A stretch of DNA of 64,000 bases from NCBI GenBank assembly GCA_963789515.1, contig CAWBKW010000004.1, positions 124,001-188,000 of the forward strand, written 5' to 3'. Every line of letters starts with the position of its first letter. Within the stretch, counting starts at the first letter, position 1. This DNA comes from JBAXEO01 sp963789515. Its GTDB lineage: Bacteria > Actinomycetota > Coriobacteriia > Anaerosomatales > JAAXUF01. The translations under genes were made by a program, and so were the position numbers. Below, piece after piece: positions 43,857 to 53,834 of the stretch. The notes beneath the pieces are model-generated. The model searched no databases. It was not told the DNA's origin and worked only from the letters and a program-made list of their open reading frames with translations.

Positions 43857-45617
43857 CTAGTACACCTCGATTCCAGCGATGTCCTCGCCGATCTTTCCGG
43901 TCATTTCGCGCATCTTCTCGAGCGCCTGTTCATGTGGTGTCGTCTTGAGCATCGCGATCTCGTCCCGCACCGGGAGATCGAGGATCTCGCGGAGCGCGAC
44001 GCCCCGGTTGAGCGCCCCGGTGGCGGCGTCGTTGAAGGTCAGGATCGTCTTGAGGATCCAGTACTGCTTGTCGGGCGGGCAGTACGCGTCGACCTCGTCG
44101 AACGCGAACTGCTGGAGGAAGTCCTCGCGAAGCATCCGGGCGATCTCGAGAATGAGCTTCTCGGACTCCGGCAGGGCATCCGGTCCGACCAGCTGGACGA
44201 TCTCCTGGAGTTCCGTCTCCTTCTGCAGGATCGACATCGCGCGGTCGCGGTGCTCCAACCAGTCGGGCGCGACGTTGCTCTCATACCATCCCTTGACCTG
44301 TCCCAGGAACAGCGTGTAGCTCTTGGTCCAACTGATGGCAGGGAAGTGACGGCGGTGTGCAAGCCCCGTGTCGAGGGCCCAGAAGGCACCCGTGACGCGC
44401 AGCGAGTTCTGCGTCATCGGCTCGGACATGTCGCCGCCTGCCGGTGACACGGCGCCGACCATGGTGACCGAGCCGATCCGGTCATCGTCATCGCTGCCGA
44501 GCGGCTTGACGCGGCCGCTTCGCTCGTAGAACGCCGCGAGTCGGGTCGCCAGGTACGCCGGGTAGCCTTCCTCACCCGGCATCTCCTCGAGCCGACCGGA
44601 GACCTCTCGGAGCGCCTCGCCCCAGCGAGAGGTGGAGTCGGCCATCATCGCGACGTTGTAGCCCATGTCGCGGTAGAACTCCGCCAGCGTCGCGCCGACG
44701 TAGATCGACGCCTCGCGCGCGGCGACCGGCATGTTCGAGGTGTTGGCGACGAGTACCGTGCGGTCCATGAGCGGCGCGTCGTTGCGGGGGTCTTCGAGGT
44801 GCGGGAACTCCGTGAGCACCTCAGTCATCTCGTTGCCGCGCTCGCCACAACCGATGTAGACGATGATGTCGACGTCGGCCCACTTGGCCAGCGACTGCTG
44901 GGTGACCGTCTTCCCGGTACCGAACCCGCCCGGGATGATGGCGTTGCCGCCCAGAGCGATCGGGAAGAACGTGTCCAGGATCCGCATGCCCGTGGTGAAG
45001 GGCGTGGTCGGGTCCATCTTGCGGATGTAGGGCCGTCCCTGCCGTACCGGCCAGCGCTGGCTCATCCGGATCTCGGTGCCATCCGCCATCGTGGCGACGA
45101 CGTGGTCGACGTTGTACTCCCCCGCCGGTGCAACGCTGGCGAGCTTGCCCGCCTTGACCAGCGGCGGAACCATGACCTTGTGGAGTATCGTCTTGCCCTC
45201 GGGAATCGTGCCGAGCACGTCTCCTGGGCTGACCTCGCTCCCCGCCGAGACTGCCGGCGTGAACGCCCACAGCTTCTCACGGTTGAGCGCCGAGGCGACC
45301 GTTCCGCGCTCGATGTAGTCGCCACTCTGCTCGGCGATCACCGGCAAGGGCCGCTGGACGCCGTCGTAGATCGACGTGAGCAGACCCGGGCCGAGCTCGA
45401 CCATGAGGGCGCCCTCGGTGGACTCGACGACCTCGCCGACCTTGAGGCCGGAGGTGTCCTCGTAGACCTGGATGGTCGCCGTGTCATTCTCAAGACGAAT
45501 GACCTCTCCCATGAGGCCCTCGTTGCCGACACGGACGATGTCGTACATGCGGGCACCGGTCATGCCGTCCGCGACCGCGACCGGGCCGGTGATCTTCGCA
45601 ATCGTTCCGACGATCAT
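43857..45617 (-). CDS. atpA: V/A-type ATPase catalytic subunit A
   Basis: 586 residues. Starts IVGTIAKITGPVAVADGM, has the large non-homologous insert typical of V/A subunit A, Walker A GGFGTGKTVTQQSLAKW, GCGERGNEMTEVL with the catalytic glutamate, and DSTSRWGEALREVSGRLEE. Walker A has Thr (GTGKT) where most relatives have Cys. It hydrolyses or makes ATP in three copies with subunit B. One base follows the atpF stop. Confidence 0.97.
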   Translation of the reverse strand: MIVGTIAKITGPVAVADGMTGARMYDIVRVGNEGLMGEVIRLENDTATIQVYEDTSGLKVGEVVESTEGALMVELGPGLLTSIYDGVQRPLPVIAEQSGDYIERGTVASALNREKLWAFTPAVSAGSEVSPGDVLGTIPEGKTILHKVMVPPLVKAGKLASVAPAGEYNVDHVVATMADGTEIRMSQRWPVRQGRPYIRKMDPTTPFTTGMRILDTFFPIALGGNAIIPGGFGTGKTVTQQSLAKWADVDIIVYIGCGERGNEMTEVLTEFPHLEDPRNDAPLMDRTVLVANTSNMPVAAREASIYVGATLAEFYRDMGYNVAMMADSTSRWGEALREVSGRLEEMPGEEGYPAYLATRLAAFYERSGRVKPLGSDDDDRIGSVTMVGAVSPAGGDMSEPMTQNSLRVTGAFWALDTGLAHRRHFPAISWTKSYTLFLGQVKGWYESNVAPDWLEHRDRAMSILQKETELQEIVQLVGPDALPESEKLILEIARMLREDFLQQFAFDEVDAYCPPDKQYWILKTILTFNDAATGALNRGVALREILDLPVRDEIAMLKTTPHEQALEKMREMTGKIGEDIAGIEVY

Positions 45618-45618
45618 G

Positions 45619-45951
45619 TCATCCCCGCCTCAAAGTGATATCGAAACCAATCGCTCGCCTGATGAGCCTCGACAGATAGGCGCGGTGGTCCTCGCCTATC
45701 TCGAGCGTCTCCCTGATCGGCAGGGAGACCACGATCGGCCGGTAGATCGAATCGATCTTCTTCTGGATACGCTCGTCTATCGACGACATGAGCTGTTCGT
45801 TGATCGCGATGATTCCGGTCTCGTCGTCGTCGAGCAGCGAGGTGAGCGTGCGCCTCGCCGTCTCAGGGCTGTCGACCACTTCCACGTCCACGCCTGCGAG
45901 CCGGAACCCGTCGGCGGTGTCTGCATCGGTGAGAACCACGAGCCTATACAA
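45619..45951 (-). CDS. atpF: V/A-type ATPase subunit F
   Basis: 110 residues, small Rossmann-like domain starting YRLVVLTDADTADGFRLAGV, with DDDETGIIAINEQLM and a C-terminal helix DHRAYLSRLIRRAIGFD. It forms part of the central stalk with subunit D and can regulate ATP hydrolysis. It overlaps the end of atpC by eight bases. Confidence 0.93.
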   Translation of the reverse strand: MYRLVVLTDADTADGFRLAGVDVEVVDSPETARRTLTSLLDDDETGIIAINEQLMSSIDERIQKKIDSIYRPIVVSLPIRETLEIGEDHRAYLSRLIRRAIGFDITLRRG

Positions 45952-47038
45952 GGATCAGCTCCTCCCTCACCCTGTCGGGGGGCATCCCGACCGAGATGCC
46001 CTTGACCACGATGCGCAGGTTAGTGATCTCGTTCTGCTTGCCGTACAGGTAGGCGATGGCGACGCCGACGCCGTGGGGGTCGTTGACGCCCGCCGAGAGC
46101 GCCCGGCGCATGAGCTGATCCTCGAGCGCGCGCTCGAACACTGTGATCGAGTTTCGTTCGAGGTAGATGATTGCCGCTTCGTCGAGCACGGAGGCGTACT
46201 TCGTGCGCTTGAGCCGGTCCAGCACCTCATCCACGTCCGACATCGCGGCCAACTCCAGGAAGAGGTCCTGGTTGATCCCCATGCCGCCCTCCAGGAAGTA
46301 GTCCTTGGCCCGGAGGTCGCCTGTGTCGGCCTTGAGAAGCCGGAGCACCGTCACCAGGTTCGCGGTGTCGATCTGCATCCCCAGGATCCTGCGTGCGATC
46401 GCCGTATCCTGGGAGCGGCCCGTGAGTCGCCCTGAAGCCCACGACGTGTACTGCTTGTCGAGCGCGAGCTCGAGCGGTGACAGGTCGTGGTCCTCGGTGT
46501 AGGAGGGGAAAGCCTGCCGCAGTGGTGTCGCGTACGGTAGCCCCCACATCGCCATGGTGTTGATGACGGCGCCGACATCATCGAACTGCGCGAGGGCTTC
46601 CAGCTCCTCTTCACTGAGATAGCCGGCCGGGAAGAAGCTGGCCTTCATCTCGTCGAGAGGGACCTTGTTGTGCGCGCCGCGGATGATCGTCTTGATGTTG
46701 AAGACGTCCCAGCGTCCCAGCAGGGTCGAAAGGAGCGTCCGGGCCGAGGGGTGCAGGAACGAGAGGACCTTCTGATACGCCCGGACCATGTTGTCCTTCA
46801 ACGCACCGTCGATCACGGCAGCGGTTCTACCGTGAACGAGTTCGGCCTCCAGATCCGGGCCGTACTCGGTAGTCATCAGTTCCTTGACCACTTGCCCGAC
46901 ATCTGTCGCCACGATGAGGCGGTCGAAGAACGCCGTCGGCAGCAGGTTAGCGCGCATTCCGCGCATGCGCGCGTTGGCATAGCCCCCATCGGTCTCGGGG
47001 ACCTTCCTGTTGCCTGCCTGAATGACGGCCTTGCTCAT
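45944..47038 (-). CDS. atpC: V/A-type ATPase subunit C (d/Ac39-like)
   Basis: 364 residues, all helical. Family marks include YANARMRGMRANLLP near the N-terminus, LLGRWDVFNIKTIIRGAHNK, and the C-terminal AIAYLYGKQNEITNLRIVVKG. It sits on top of the membrane ring as the funnel-shaped socket for the stalk. Overlaps the atpE stop by four bases (ATGA). Confidence 0.94.
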   Translation of the reverse strand: MSKAVIQAGNRKVPETDGGYANARMRGMRANLLPTAFFDRLIVATDVGQVVKELMTTEYGPDLEAELVHGRTAAVIDGALKDNMVRAYQKVLSFLHPSARTLLSTLLGRWDVFNIKTIIRGAHNKVPLDEMKASFFPAGYLSEEELEALAQFDDVGAVINTMAMWGLPYATPLRQAFPSYTEDHDLSPLELALDKQYTSWASGRLTGRSQDTAIARRILGMQIDTANLVTVLRLLKADTGDLRAKDYFLEGGMGINQDLFLELAAMSDVDEVLDRLKRTKYASVLDEAAIIYLERNSITVFERALEDQLMRRALSAGVNDPHGVGVAIAYLYGKQNEITNLRIVVKGISVGMPPDRVREELILV

Positions 47039-47610
47039 GAGAACAGGACTCTCGCGACGTCGGCTTGGAGGAACTGGCTGACACGGTCGAGCCGGTCTTC
47101 AAGGGTATTGCGGCGAATGATCTTTCCGCCGCCGGTGTCGACCACAAGGCCGCCTGCGGTATCGAGATCCGCCACGACCTCCGCCGTGACGCCGGCTTGC
47201 GCGGCGGCCTTCTCGACGAGATCGGTATCCGAGGGCGCCACGTGAATCGTGACCGGCCCGTTCACGCCGGCGAACGCCTCTGCCGCCAGTGCAGCGAACA
47301 GGACCTCGTAGCCTGAGTCTCGCACCGAGGGCAGCTGGGCGCGCGCCGCATCGAACACCGACGTGACCCCATCGCCCTTCACGGTCGACACGTTCATCTT
47401 GCCCGCGAGTCGGGCCGCGTTGATCTGCCTTGACGCCTTGGCGTTGGCGACGCGCTCGACCTGGTGGACGAACGAGTCGTGGATCTGCTGTGCCTGACGC
47501 TCGGCTTCCTCGACGATCAGCTTGGCGTGCTCGCGAGCTTCGCCGACTATGGCTTCGCAGTCCGCCTTCGCCTCGTCGTCCAGTGTCTTCAGAATGTCAT
47601 CGATTGCCAT
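47035..47610 (-). CDS. atpE: V/A-type ATPase subunit E
   Basis: 191 residues. The N-terminal half is a coiled coil rich in Ala, Glu and Arg (DEAKADCEAIVGEAREHAKL at residues 11-30); the C-terminal half is globular, with GGLVVDTGGGKIIRRNTLEDRL, the conserved E-subunit text. It forms the peripheral stalk with the G/H-like subunit encoded by the first gene of the operon. ATG 47610. Confidence 0.92.
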   Translation of the reverse strand: MAIDDILKTLDDEAKADCEAIVGEAREHAKLIVEEAERQAQQIHDSFVHQVERVANAKASRQINAARLAGKMNVSTVKGDGVTSVFDAARAQLPSVRDSGYEVLFAALAAEAFAGVNGPVTIHVAPSDTDLVEKAAAQAGVTAEVVADLDTAGGLVVDTGGGKIIRRNTLEDRLDRVSQFLQADVARVLFS

Positions 47611-47662
47611 GGTTCGGCCTCTCTAGGACGGACAGACGGGTAGCACTCGAGAAAGTCCCGTC

Positions 47663-47980
47663 CTAGCCGTTGATGATGATGGCCATGACGAACCCAAGCA
47701 GAGCGATGACCTCGGGGAGCGCCGTGAGCGTCAGTACGAAGACGCGCTCTTCAGGCCGCTCAGCCAAGGTACCCTGACCAGCCGAACCGATCCTGGCCTG
47801 CGCCCAACCGGCGGCGATCGCCGAGACGGCCATGGCGAGAGCAGCGGCCATGGACTTGGTGGCGTCGGCCATCGTAGCCGCAACCACCGGGCCCTCCTGT
47901 GCGAACGCGACTGCCGGGATGAGCATTGCCACAACGAACGTGCCGAAGAACACGTACTTCGAGTACCTCTTGCTGATCAT
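47663..47980 (-). CDS. atpK: V/A-type ATPase membrane ring subunit K (c subunit)
   Basis: 105 residues. An N-terminal signal-like helix (VFFGTFVVAMLIPAVAFA) precedes a single hairpin: helix one AAALAMAVSAIAAGWAQARIG and helix two LTALPEVIALLGFVMAIII with the ion-carrying glutamate. This is the small two-helix form, very like the Thermus ring subunit and unlike the four-helix Enterococcus form. The residue after the glutamate is Val where sodium-binding rings usually have Thr or Ser, which favours protons (inference). Start overlaps the atpI stop. Confidence 0.93.
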   Translation of the reverse strand: MISKRYSKYVFFGTFVVAMLIPAVAFAQEGPVVAATMADATKSMAAALAMAVSAIAAGWAQARIGSAGQGTLAERPEERVFVLTLTALPEVIALLGFVMAIIING

Positions 47981-50017
47981 GCGCGCTTCTCCCCTCCGGT
48001 TTTCTGGAACGGCTTGTACTCTTTGGAGCCTGGCTCGTAAAACTTCCCGAAGAACTCCAGGAAGTTAAGACGCACGGCGTGGATGTTCGGGCTGAAGGCG
48101 CAGATGACCAGGTTCAGCATCTGCAGCGGGATGGCGATCAGAAGCCCGAGGATGGGATTGCCCATGGAGGCCGCAATCCCGTTGACGGCCTCGGCGAAGA
48201 TCGCACCGGCAAGGCCGACAGCCATGATTCGCAGGTAGCTCGCGATATTGGCGACGGCCCCTACCGACTCGATCGCCCCGACGATGCCACCGCCCTTGAT
48301 CGCGAAGGCGAAGCCCAGGAAGAGCAGCCCCGCCGCGATCGCCTGGATCGCGTAGGCCCAGGTCTGGCCGACGTTGGCGGTGAGGACGGCGCCGAAGACG
48401 ATTCCCAGCACGAGCGCGCCGAAACCGAGCACGAAAGCGAGGATGCCGCCCTTCTCATACACGTGGGACCAGTGCCTCGTCTTGATGCCGTTGTAGACAC
48501 CGAGAGCCAGCCCGAGAAGAACCTGGAACGCGCCGATCGCGATCGCGATGACCAGGAAGGTGATCAGGAACTCCGACTTGGTCCGCTCGAAGGGCAGAAG
48601 CAGCTGCGCGCCTGCCGGCACCGGATACCCGATACTGGTACTGGCCGTTCATGGTCCAGAGCGGCTGGATGACGTTGGCGAACGCCGGTCCGAGCAGGTT
48701 TCCGAAGAATTCACCGTAGATGAATCCGAAGATGATGACGCTCGTGGCCGCCGGCCCGAGAATCGACGTGGCCAGCTGTACTCCGTTGTTTTCCTTGTAC
48801 TTCATTCGGAGCCAGATGACGGTGCCCAGCATGACGAGCCCGTACCCGATGTCGCCGACGATCATGCCGAAGAACAGGGGGTAGAAGATCGCCAGCATCC
48901 ACGTCGGGTCGTAGGTGCCGTACTTCGGCTTGCCCATCACACCCATGAGCTGCTCGTACGGCGCGGCCCATCCGGAGTTCTGAAGAGCCACCGGAGCGTT
49001 TGCGAAGTCGTGCTCCTGTATCTCGAGCTGACTCACGACGATCTCGTTGGCGAACTTCTCCCGCAGCATGCCGGTGAGGTCGCCCATGTCCGCGACCGGA
49101 ACCCAGCCATCGATCATGAACGCGTAGTCGGTTCGTCCGAACTGGGGGATGGACCGGATCTCTTCGAGCCGATCCATGAGGACGTCGCGGGCGGTGGAGA
49201 GCTTCGTGAACCACTTGTTCGACATGTCATCGAGCTGGCCGCGGATGCTGTCGAGCTCGGCGGGCAGCTCGGCCTTTCGCGTGCGGATGGTCTCGTAGGC
49301 GACATCCAGAGGCATGTCCTGGAAATCCTGCGGCAGACGAATCTGGTTCACGTTCTCCATGGCGAGGAACTTGTGGACCGGCTCGGCGTACTGCCGGGCG
49401 TAGACCACGATCGCCGCCGTCGTCTGCTCGTCGATATCCGTGGAGAGGATCTCGCACTGTGAGTTGGTGACCTTGTCCAGCTCAACCTGCAGGTGCTCGA
49501 GGCCGGCCTTGTAGCGCCGCTCCACGAGCAGCGCGACGCTGTCGAAGGCGCCGGTCACGACGAGTTGCTTGGCGAGGGGCTGGATCTTGCCGAGGATGGG
49601 TTCATACCGCGACAGCAGCGATATCTCGCTCTCGGCTGAAGTGTGAAGGGCCGCGAGATCCGCGGTCTTCTCCTCGACGTCCGCGATCACGGTCGTTATC
49701 TCGTCTCCCAGCTCCGGAGGGGAGAGTTGCCAGAGACGCTCGTACTCGATGACGCGGACCTTGGGGTCGATTCCCTCCTCGGGCTCGTTCAGGGTCTTGA
49801 GGATGGCCCGCACCCGCATCAACAGTTCGTCGAGCTGGTCGTAGACCTTCAGCTCATCGCCCTGAATCTCCATGCGGTCCAGCGCGACCTCGCCGCTGGC
49901 GATTCGCTTGGAGAGGTCCTCGATATGGATCTTGCCTTGTTCGTGAAGCGCACTCACGACGTCGAGGAACAGGCTCTTGGGGCCTATGATCTCGACCTTC
50001 GCCATTGGAACAAGCAC
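47977..50017 (-). CDS. atpI: V/A-type ATPase subunit I (a subunit), one apparent frameshift
   Basis: About 680 residues over two frames. The cytoplasmic half starts AKVEIIGPKSLFLDVVSALHE and has long coiled coils; the membrane half has FYPLFFGMIVGDIGYGLVMLG and, after a break near 48628, the ion-channel helices with SYLRIMAVGLAGAIF, where the arginine faces the ring glutamate, and NIHAVRLNFLEFFGKFYEPG. Removing one base of a CGGG run restores YPVPAGAQLL. GTG 50017 is nine bases after GGGAGG; ATG 50005 and GTG 50026 are alternatives. Because the ATPase is unlikely to work without it, the break is probably a sequence error. Confidence 0.9.
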
Positions 50018-50061
50018 GTCGACCACCCTCCCTGGGGACAGCGCTCCCCGTCGTGACCAGC

Positions 50062-50430
50062 CTATATCGTGGTCACGGCGTCCAACACGAGCCGCACCGC
50101 TTCCGCGCGATGCTTATCGATCTGAGCAGCGAGTCCGGCGGCCTCCGTCTTGGCCTCCGCCTTGAGACGGGCTGCCTCCTTGTCCGCGTCCGCAAGGATC
50201 TCGTCCTCGCGGACCGCAGCTCCGGAGCCTCCTTCGGCCTCCGCCTTGGAGACCACTTCAGCAGCCTGCTTCCGAGCCGCCGTGACGATCTCATCGGCCT
50301 GCCGCTTCGCGGCCAGTACGCTGCCGGAGATCTCGATCTCCTTCTCGCGAATCAGGTGCAGCGGGGTGTTCGAGTCCGTAGCGATGGTCTCTTTGTGCAT
50401 CTGGATCTCTTTGGCGGCCTTGTCGTCCAC
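50062..50430 (-). CDS. atpH: V/A-type ATPase peripheral stalk subunit G/H
   Basis: 122 residues, almost entirely one coiled coil, starting DDKAAKEIQMHKETIATD and rich in Ala, Glu, Lys, with REKEIEISGSVLAAKRQADEIV in the middle. It pairs with subunit E to form the stator. GTG 50430 has GAGGGGGA six bases upstream; the frame is open further up but without a ribosome site. First gene of the operon, giving the order G/H-I-K-E-C-F-A-B-D, identical to that of Thermus. Confidence 0.85.
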   Translation of the reverse strand: MDDKAAKEIQMHKETIATDSNTPLHLIREKEIEISGSVLAAKRQADEIVTAARKQAAEVVSKAEAEGGSGAAVREDEILADADKEAARLKAEAKTEAAGLAAQIDKHRAEAVRLVLDAVTTI

Positions 50431-50591
50431 AGCAGGTCCCCCTCGGTGCGATGACGGGTGCAACGGCGCGCGAAACGAGGCAGCGAACTTCGGCCTCGAT
50501 GTGTGTTTCGTCATAAGGGGGAACCACTCCTGCCGAGAAGTGGAGTGATTTGTTATGGTTCCTTGCGAGGCTTCTTGCCCGGTACGCCGGG

Positions 50592-51710
50592 CTAGCGGTA
50601 GACGCGCTCGAGGCGCATACCGAGCGCGCAAGTCATCTCGTAGTTGATCGTCCCGGCGGCCTCCGCCAGCTCTTCCAGGGTGACCCGCTCGCTCCCCTGC
50701 TCTCCGATGACAACGACCTCGTCACCTCGGCGAACGTCGACCCCGCGAGGCACCTCGATCATAAGCTGGTCCATGCAGACCCGCCCGATCTGGCGACAGC
50801 GCTTACCGCCTGCCAGAACCGTGAACTCGCTTGAGGCCGCGCGGTGGATACCGTCGGCATAGCCCAAGGGAAGCGTGGCCACGACGGTCGGCGCTGCCGC
50901 CGTCCACGTGAACCCGTAGCTCACGCTCTCGCCCATCCCGATGCGCTTGACGAGCGTGGCACGGGCCTTGACCGACCTGGCAGCCCTCAGCTTCACGCGG
51001 TCCCGGGCGGCAGGTGACGGGTAGAGCCCGTAGATCGAAAGCCCGCACCGCACCATGTCAAGGTGGGTCTCCGGGTACAGAATGGTGGCCGGGCTGTTGG
51101 CCGCGTGAACGATGCCCGGGTTGACTCCCTCGGTGCGCATCTCCTCGAGTGCCGAGCTGAACCTCTCGAACTGGCGCTCGACCTCCCAGTCACCGGGAAC
51201 GTCCGCGGTGGCGAAGTGCGTGAAGGTCCCCTCGAGTTCCAGCCCGGGGAAGTCCGAGAGTCCCACTGCGAACCGTGCGGCCTCCTCGGCGCGCACGCCG
51301 ATGCGGTTCATGCCGCTGTCCACCTTGAGGTGATAGCACGCCCGCAGCCCCTTGGCGGCCGCCCACTTGCCCAGCGCGACAGCGAACTCCCGTGTGGTCA
51401 CCGTCGGAGTCAGTTCGTGAGCGAGCAGCTGCGGGATAGCGGCCTCAGGAGGCTCTGACAGCAGCATGATCGGCGCCGAGACGCCCGCCTCGCGCAACTC
51501 CACGCCCTCGCCGAGCGTCGCGACCCCCAACCGGTCCGCGCCGCCGGCGAGCGCAGCGCGAGCCGCCCTCACACCGCCGTGACCGTACCCGTCAGCCTTC
51601 ACGACGGCCATGAACAGCGTGCCGGTCTTGGTGAGCGCCTTGAGGCCGGCCACGTTGTCGGAGATGGCCGACAGATCGATCTCGGCCCAGGACCATCGGT
51701 TCTTCGTCAC
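50592..51710 (-). CDS. alr: Alanine racemase
   Basis: 372 residues. PLP lysine in AVVKADGYGHGGVR (near residue 40), the substrate text HLKVDSGMNRIG, ANSPATILYPETHLDMVRCGLSIYG (residues about 205-229, shown by position), and the second catalytic tyrosine in ESVSYGFTWTA. The C-terminal beta domain ends IGRVCMDQLMIEVP and NYEMTCALGMRLERVYR. It makes D-alanine for peptidoglycan. GTG 51710 follows GGGAGG by eight bases. A weak hairpin (CACTCC/GGAGTG) lies in the 160-base gap before the ATPase operon. Confidence 0.95.
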   Translation of the reverse strand: MTKNRWSWAEIDLSAISDNVAGLKALTKTGTLFMAVVKADGYGHGGVRAARAALAGGADRLGVATLGEGVELREAGVSAPIMLLSEPPEAAIPQLLAHELTPTVTTREFAVALGKWAAAKGLRACYHLKVDSGMNRIGVRAEEAARFAVGLSDFPGLELEGTFTHFATADVPGDWEVERQFERFSSALEEMRTEGVNPGIVHAANSPATILYPETHLDMVRCGLSIYGLYPSPAARDRVKLRAARSVKARATLVKRIGMGESVSYGFTWTAAAPTVVATLPLGYADGIHRAASSEFTVLAGGKRCRQIGRVCMDQLMIEVPRGVDVRRGDEVVVIGEQGSERVTLEELAEAAGTINYEMTCALGMRLERVYR

Positions 51711-51762
51711 GCTGGAAACCTCCCGGTTTCGCCGAGCCCTCCGCGCGAACGGAGGGCTGCCA

Positions 51763-53289
51763 TCACCACTGTTCGAGCAGCTCCGCAACGGCCACCGGCA
51801 GGTAGTCGGGGATGTCATCGGCTGTGACGCAGACGGGCGTCAACGCAGAGGCCGCCGCCTCGCCGGCACGGCCGTGCACGTACGCACCGAGCGCCCCTGC
51901 CTCGAGCGGCGAGAGCCCTTGTGCGAGATAGGTGCCGATGATTCCGGCGAGCACGTCACCGCTGCCTGCGGTCGCAAGCGCCGGCGTCCCTGAGACGTTG
52001 ACGATCTGGCGCGCGGCGCCGCTGATGACGGTGCCCGCGCCCTTGAGCACGACGGCGGTGTTGCGGGCGGAAAGCACTGCCGAGGCGGCGACCCGGTCGG
52101 ACTGCACCTTCCGGGAGGACGAGCCCAGCAGCCGGGCGAGTTCCCCGGGGTGCGGAGTCAGAACGGTGGGCGCCGAGCGTTGCTCGACCAACTCATGCGC
52201 GTCAACGAGCGCGTTGAGTCCGTCGGCGTCGATGACGAGTGGCAGCGTGAGCTTGGCAACGATGCCGCGCGCGGTGACCACCGCGCCATCGGCGAGCGTG
52301 AGTCCGGGACCGAGCACGACCGCATCGTAGTCGCGCGCCAGCTGCAACGCCTTGTCCAGCGCCGCCGAGGAGAACGCGTGGCCACGCCCTTGCGGAAGGC
52401 CGACGACCGGGATCGACAGAAGATGGGCCTGTGCGACGGGCACGACCGAGTCGGGAACGGCGAGCGTCACGTAGCCCGCACCCGCCCGCTGGGCGCCGCG
52501 CGCCGCCAACACCGCGGCGCCGGGGAACGTCGCCGAGCCCGCGATCACCAGGACGCGCCCGCGGTCGTTCTTGTGCGCGTCGGGCCGTGGCCGGGGCAGC
52601 AGGCGCGCGTACTCGTCGGCGGACCAGACCTCCGGCGCGCCGGCGACGTCCGCGAGAGCCGGATCGATGCCGATGTCGGCGATCACCAGCTCGCCCGAGA
52701 ACCCGGCGCCGGGGTAGAGGACCAGCCCCCGTTTCAGGGCGGTGAAGGTGACCGTGCAGTCCGCGCGCACGGCCGTTTCGGCCACGGTCCCGGTATCGGC
52801 ATCGACACCGGTGGGTACGTCGACGGCAACCACCCAGGCTCGGCATCGGTTCACGGCTTCCGCCCAGGCATCAAGCGGTGCACGCAGCGGCCCCGAGGCA
52901 CCCGTACCGAGCATCGCATCGACGACCACTGCCGCGTCGGCCAGGTCTGAGTCGATCCGCGCTTCGCCGCCTTCGCACCAGGCGACACCGGCAGCGATCG
53001 CGCCGCGGGCCGCCTCGCCCGCGATTCCCCCCAGCGATCCCGGCTCCGCAAGCGAGAGCACGCGGACGCCGCGCCCCGAAGCGTGTAGCTCGCGAGCGGC
53101 GACCCACCCGTCACCGCCGTTGTTGCCGCGGCCCGCGAGCACGACCACGTCGCCCTCCGGGACCGCCGCGGTGATCTCGGCGGCCACAGCAAGCCCAGCC
53201 GCACGCATCAGCGCGGCCAGATCGGCCCCCATCGCGACGGCGGCTTCTTCGACCTTGCGTGCCTGCTCGGCCGTGAGTGCGCGAACCAT
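51763..53289 (-). CDS. nnr: Bifunctional NAD(P)H-hydrate epimerase / dehydratase
   Basis: 508 residues, two domains. The N-terminal YjeF_N epimerase has RALTAEQARKVEEAA, LAGRGNNGGDGWVAARELH and VVDAMLGTGASG; the C-terminal carbohydrate-kinase-like dehydratase has GRVLVIAGSATFPGAAVLAARG, LPLVIDADGLNAL, VLTPHPGELARLLG and the catalytic ALATAGSGDVLAGIIG. Together they repair hydrated NADH/NADPH. ATG 53289. It follows acpS, a common arrangement. Confidence 0.94.
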   Translation of the reverse strand: MVRALTAEQARKVEEAAVAMGADLAALMRAAGLAVAAEITAAVPEGDVVVLAGRGNNGGDGWVAARELHASGRGVRVLSLAEPGSLGGIAGEAARGAIAAGVAWCEGGEARIDSDLADAAVVVDAMLGTGASGPLRAPLDAWAEAVNRCRAWVVAVDVPTGVDADTGTVAETAVRADCTVTFTALKRGLVLYPGAGFSGELVIADIGIDPALADVAGAPEVWSADEYARLLPRPRPDAHKNDRGRVLVIAGSATFPGAAVLAARGAQRAGAGYVTLAVPDSVVPVAQAHLLSIPVVGLPQGRGHAFSSAALDKALQLARDYDAVVLGPGLTLADGAVVTARGIVAKLTLPLVIDADGLNALVDAHELVEQRSAPTVLTPHPGELARLLGSSSRKVQSDRVAASAVLSARNTAVVLKGAGTVISGAARQIVNVSGTPALATAGSGDVLAGIIGTYLAQGLSPLEAGALGAYVHGRAGEAAASALTPVCVTADDIPDYLPVAVAELLEQW

Positions 53290-53348
53290 GGCAACTCCTC
53301 AGTACATGCGGGCGACCGGCCTCAGCCGGTCACCGGATTCGACGCTCA

Positions 53349-53831
53349 CTAGTCAGCACCCTCCGGCCCGACCTCGTCAAGCAGTGCCCGAGCTTCTTTG
53401 AACGACGCGGCCAACTCGGCCTTGGGGTCTGGCCGCTCGTCCTTGCGAGGACGCGAACCTTCGGTGATCGCGACCGCCGAAGCGACCGCAGTGGAGTGCG
53501 TGAACGACAGCGACAGGTGCATCTCGACGATGCCGAGCTCTTCGGCCCGCTCGGCAGCCCTGCCGCTCAGCTTCGGTACCGGACGCCCGCTCAACTCCCT
53601 CGATACCTCGACGTCGGTGAACTTCATACCCGCGAAGCCGGTACCCAGAGCCTTGAGGACCGCCTCCTTGGCGGCGAACCGCAGCGCGTAGTGCACTTCA
53701 GGCCTGCCCCGCTTGTCGCAGTACGCCCGCTCCTCGGCCGAGAAGAGCCGCTCCTTGAGACGGGGCCTGCGCTCCAGAGCCGCTCGCATGCGGTCGATCT
53801 CGACGATGTCGACGCCCAGTCCGGTGATCAT
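53349..53831 (-). CDS. acpS: Holo-[acyl-carrier-protein] synthase
   Basis: 160 residues, including a C-terminal extension of about 30. It starts ITGLGVDIVEIDRMRAAL with the metal aspartate, then FSAEERAYC, RFAAKEAVLKALG with the metal glutamate, and HLSLSFTHSTAVASAVAI. It transfers phosphopantetheine from CoA to acyl carrier protein. The tail GSRPRKDERPDPKAELAASF is unusual in length and charge. ATG 53831 lies three bases after the glmS stop. Confidence 0.92.
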   Translation of the reverse strand: MITGLGVDIVEIDRMRAALERRPRLKERLFSAEERAYCDKRGRPEVHYALRFAAKEAVLKALGTGFAGMKFTDVEVSRELSGRPVPKLSGRAAERAEELGIVEMHLSLSFTHSTAVASAVAITEGSRPRKDERPDPKAELAASFKEARALLDEVGPEGAD

Positions 53832-53834
53832 CGG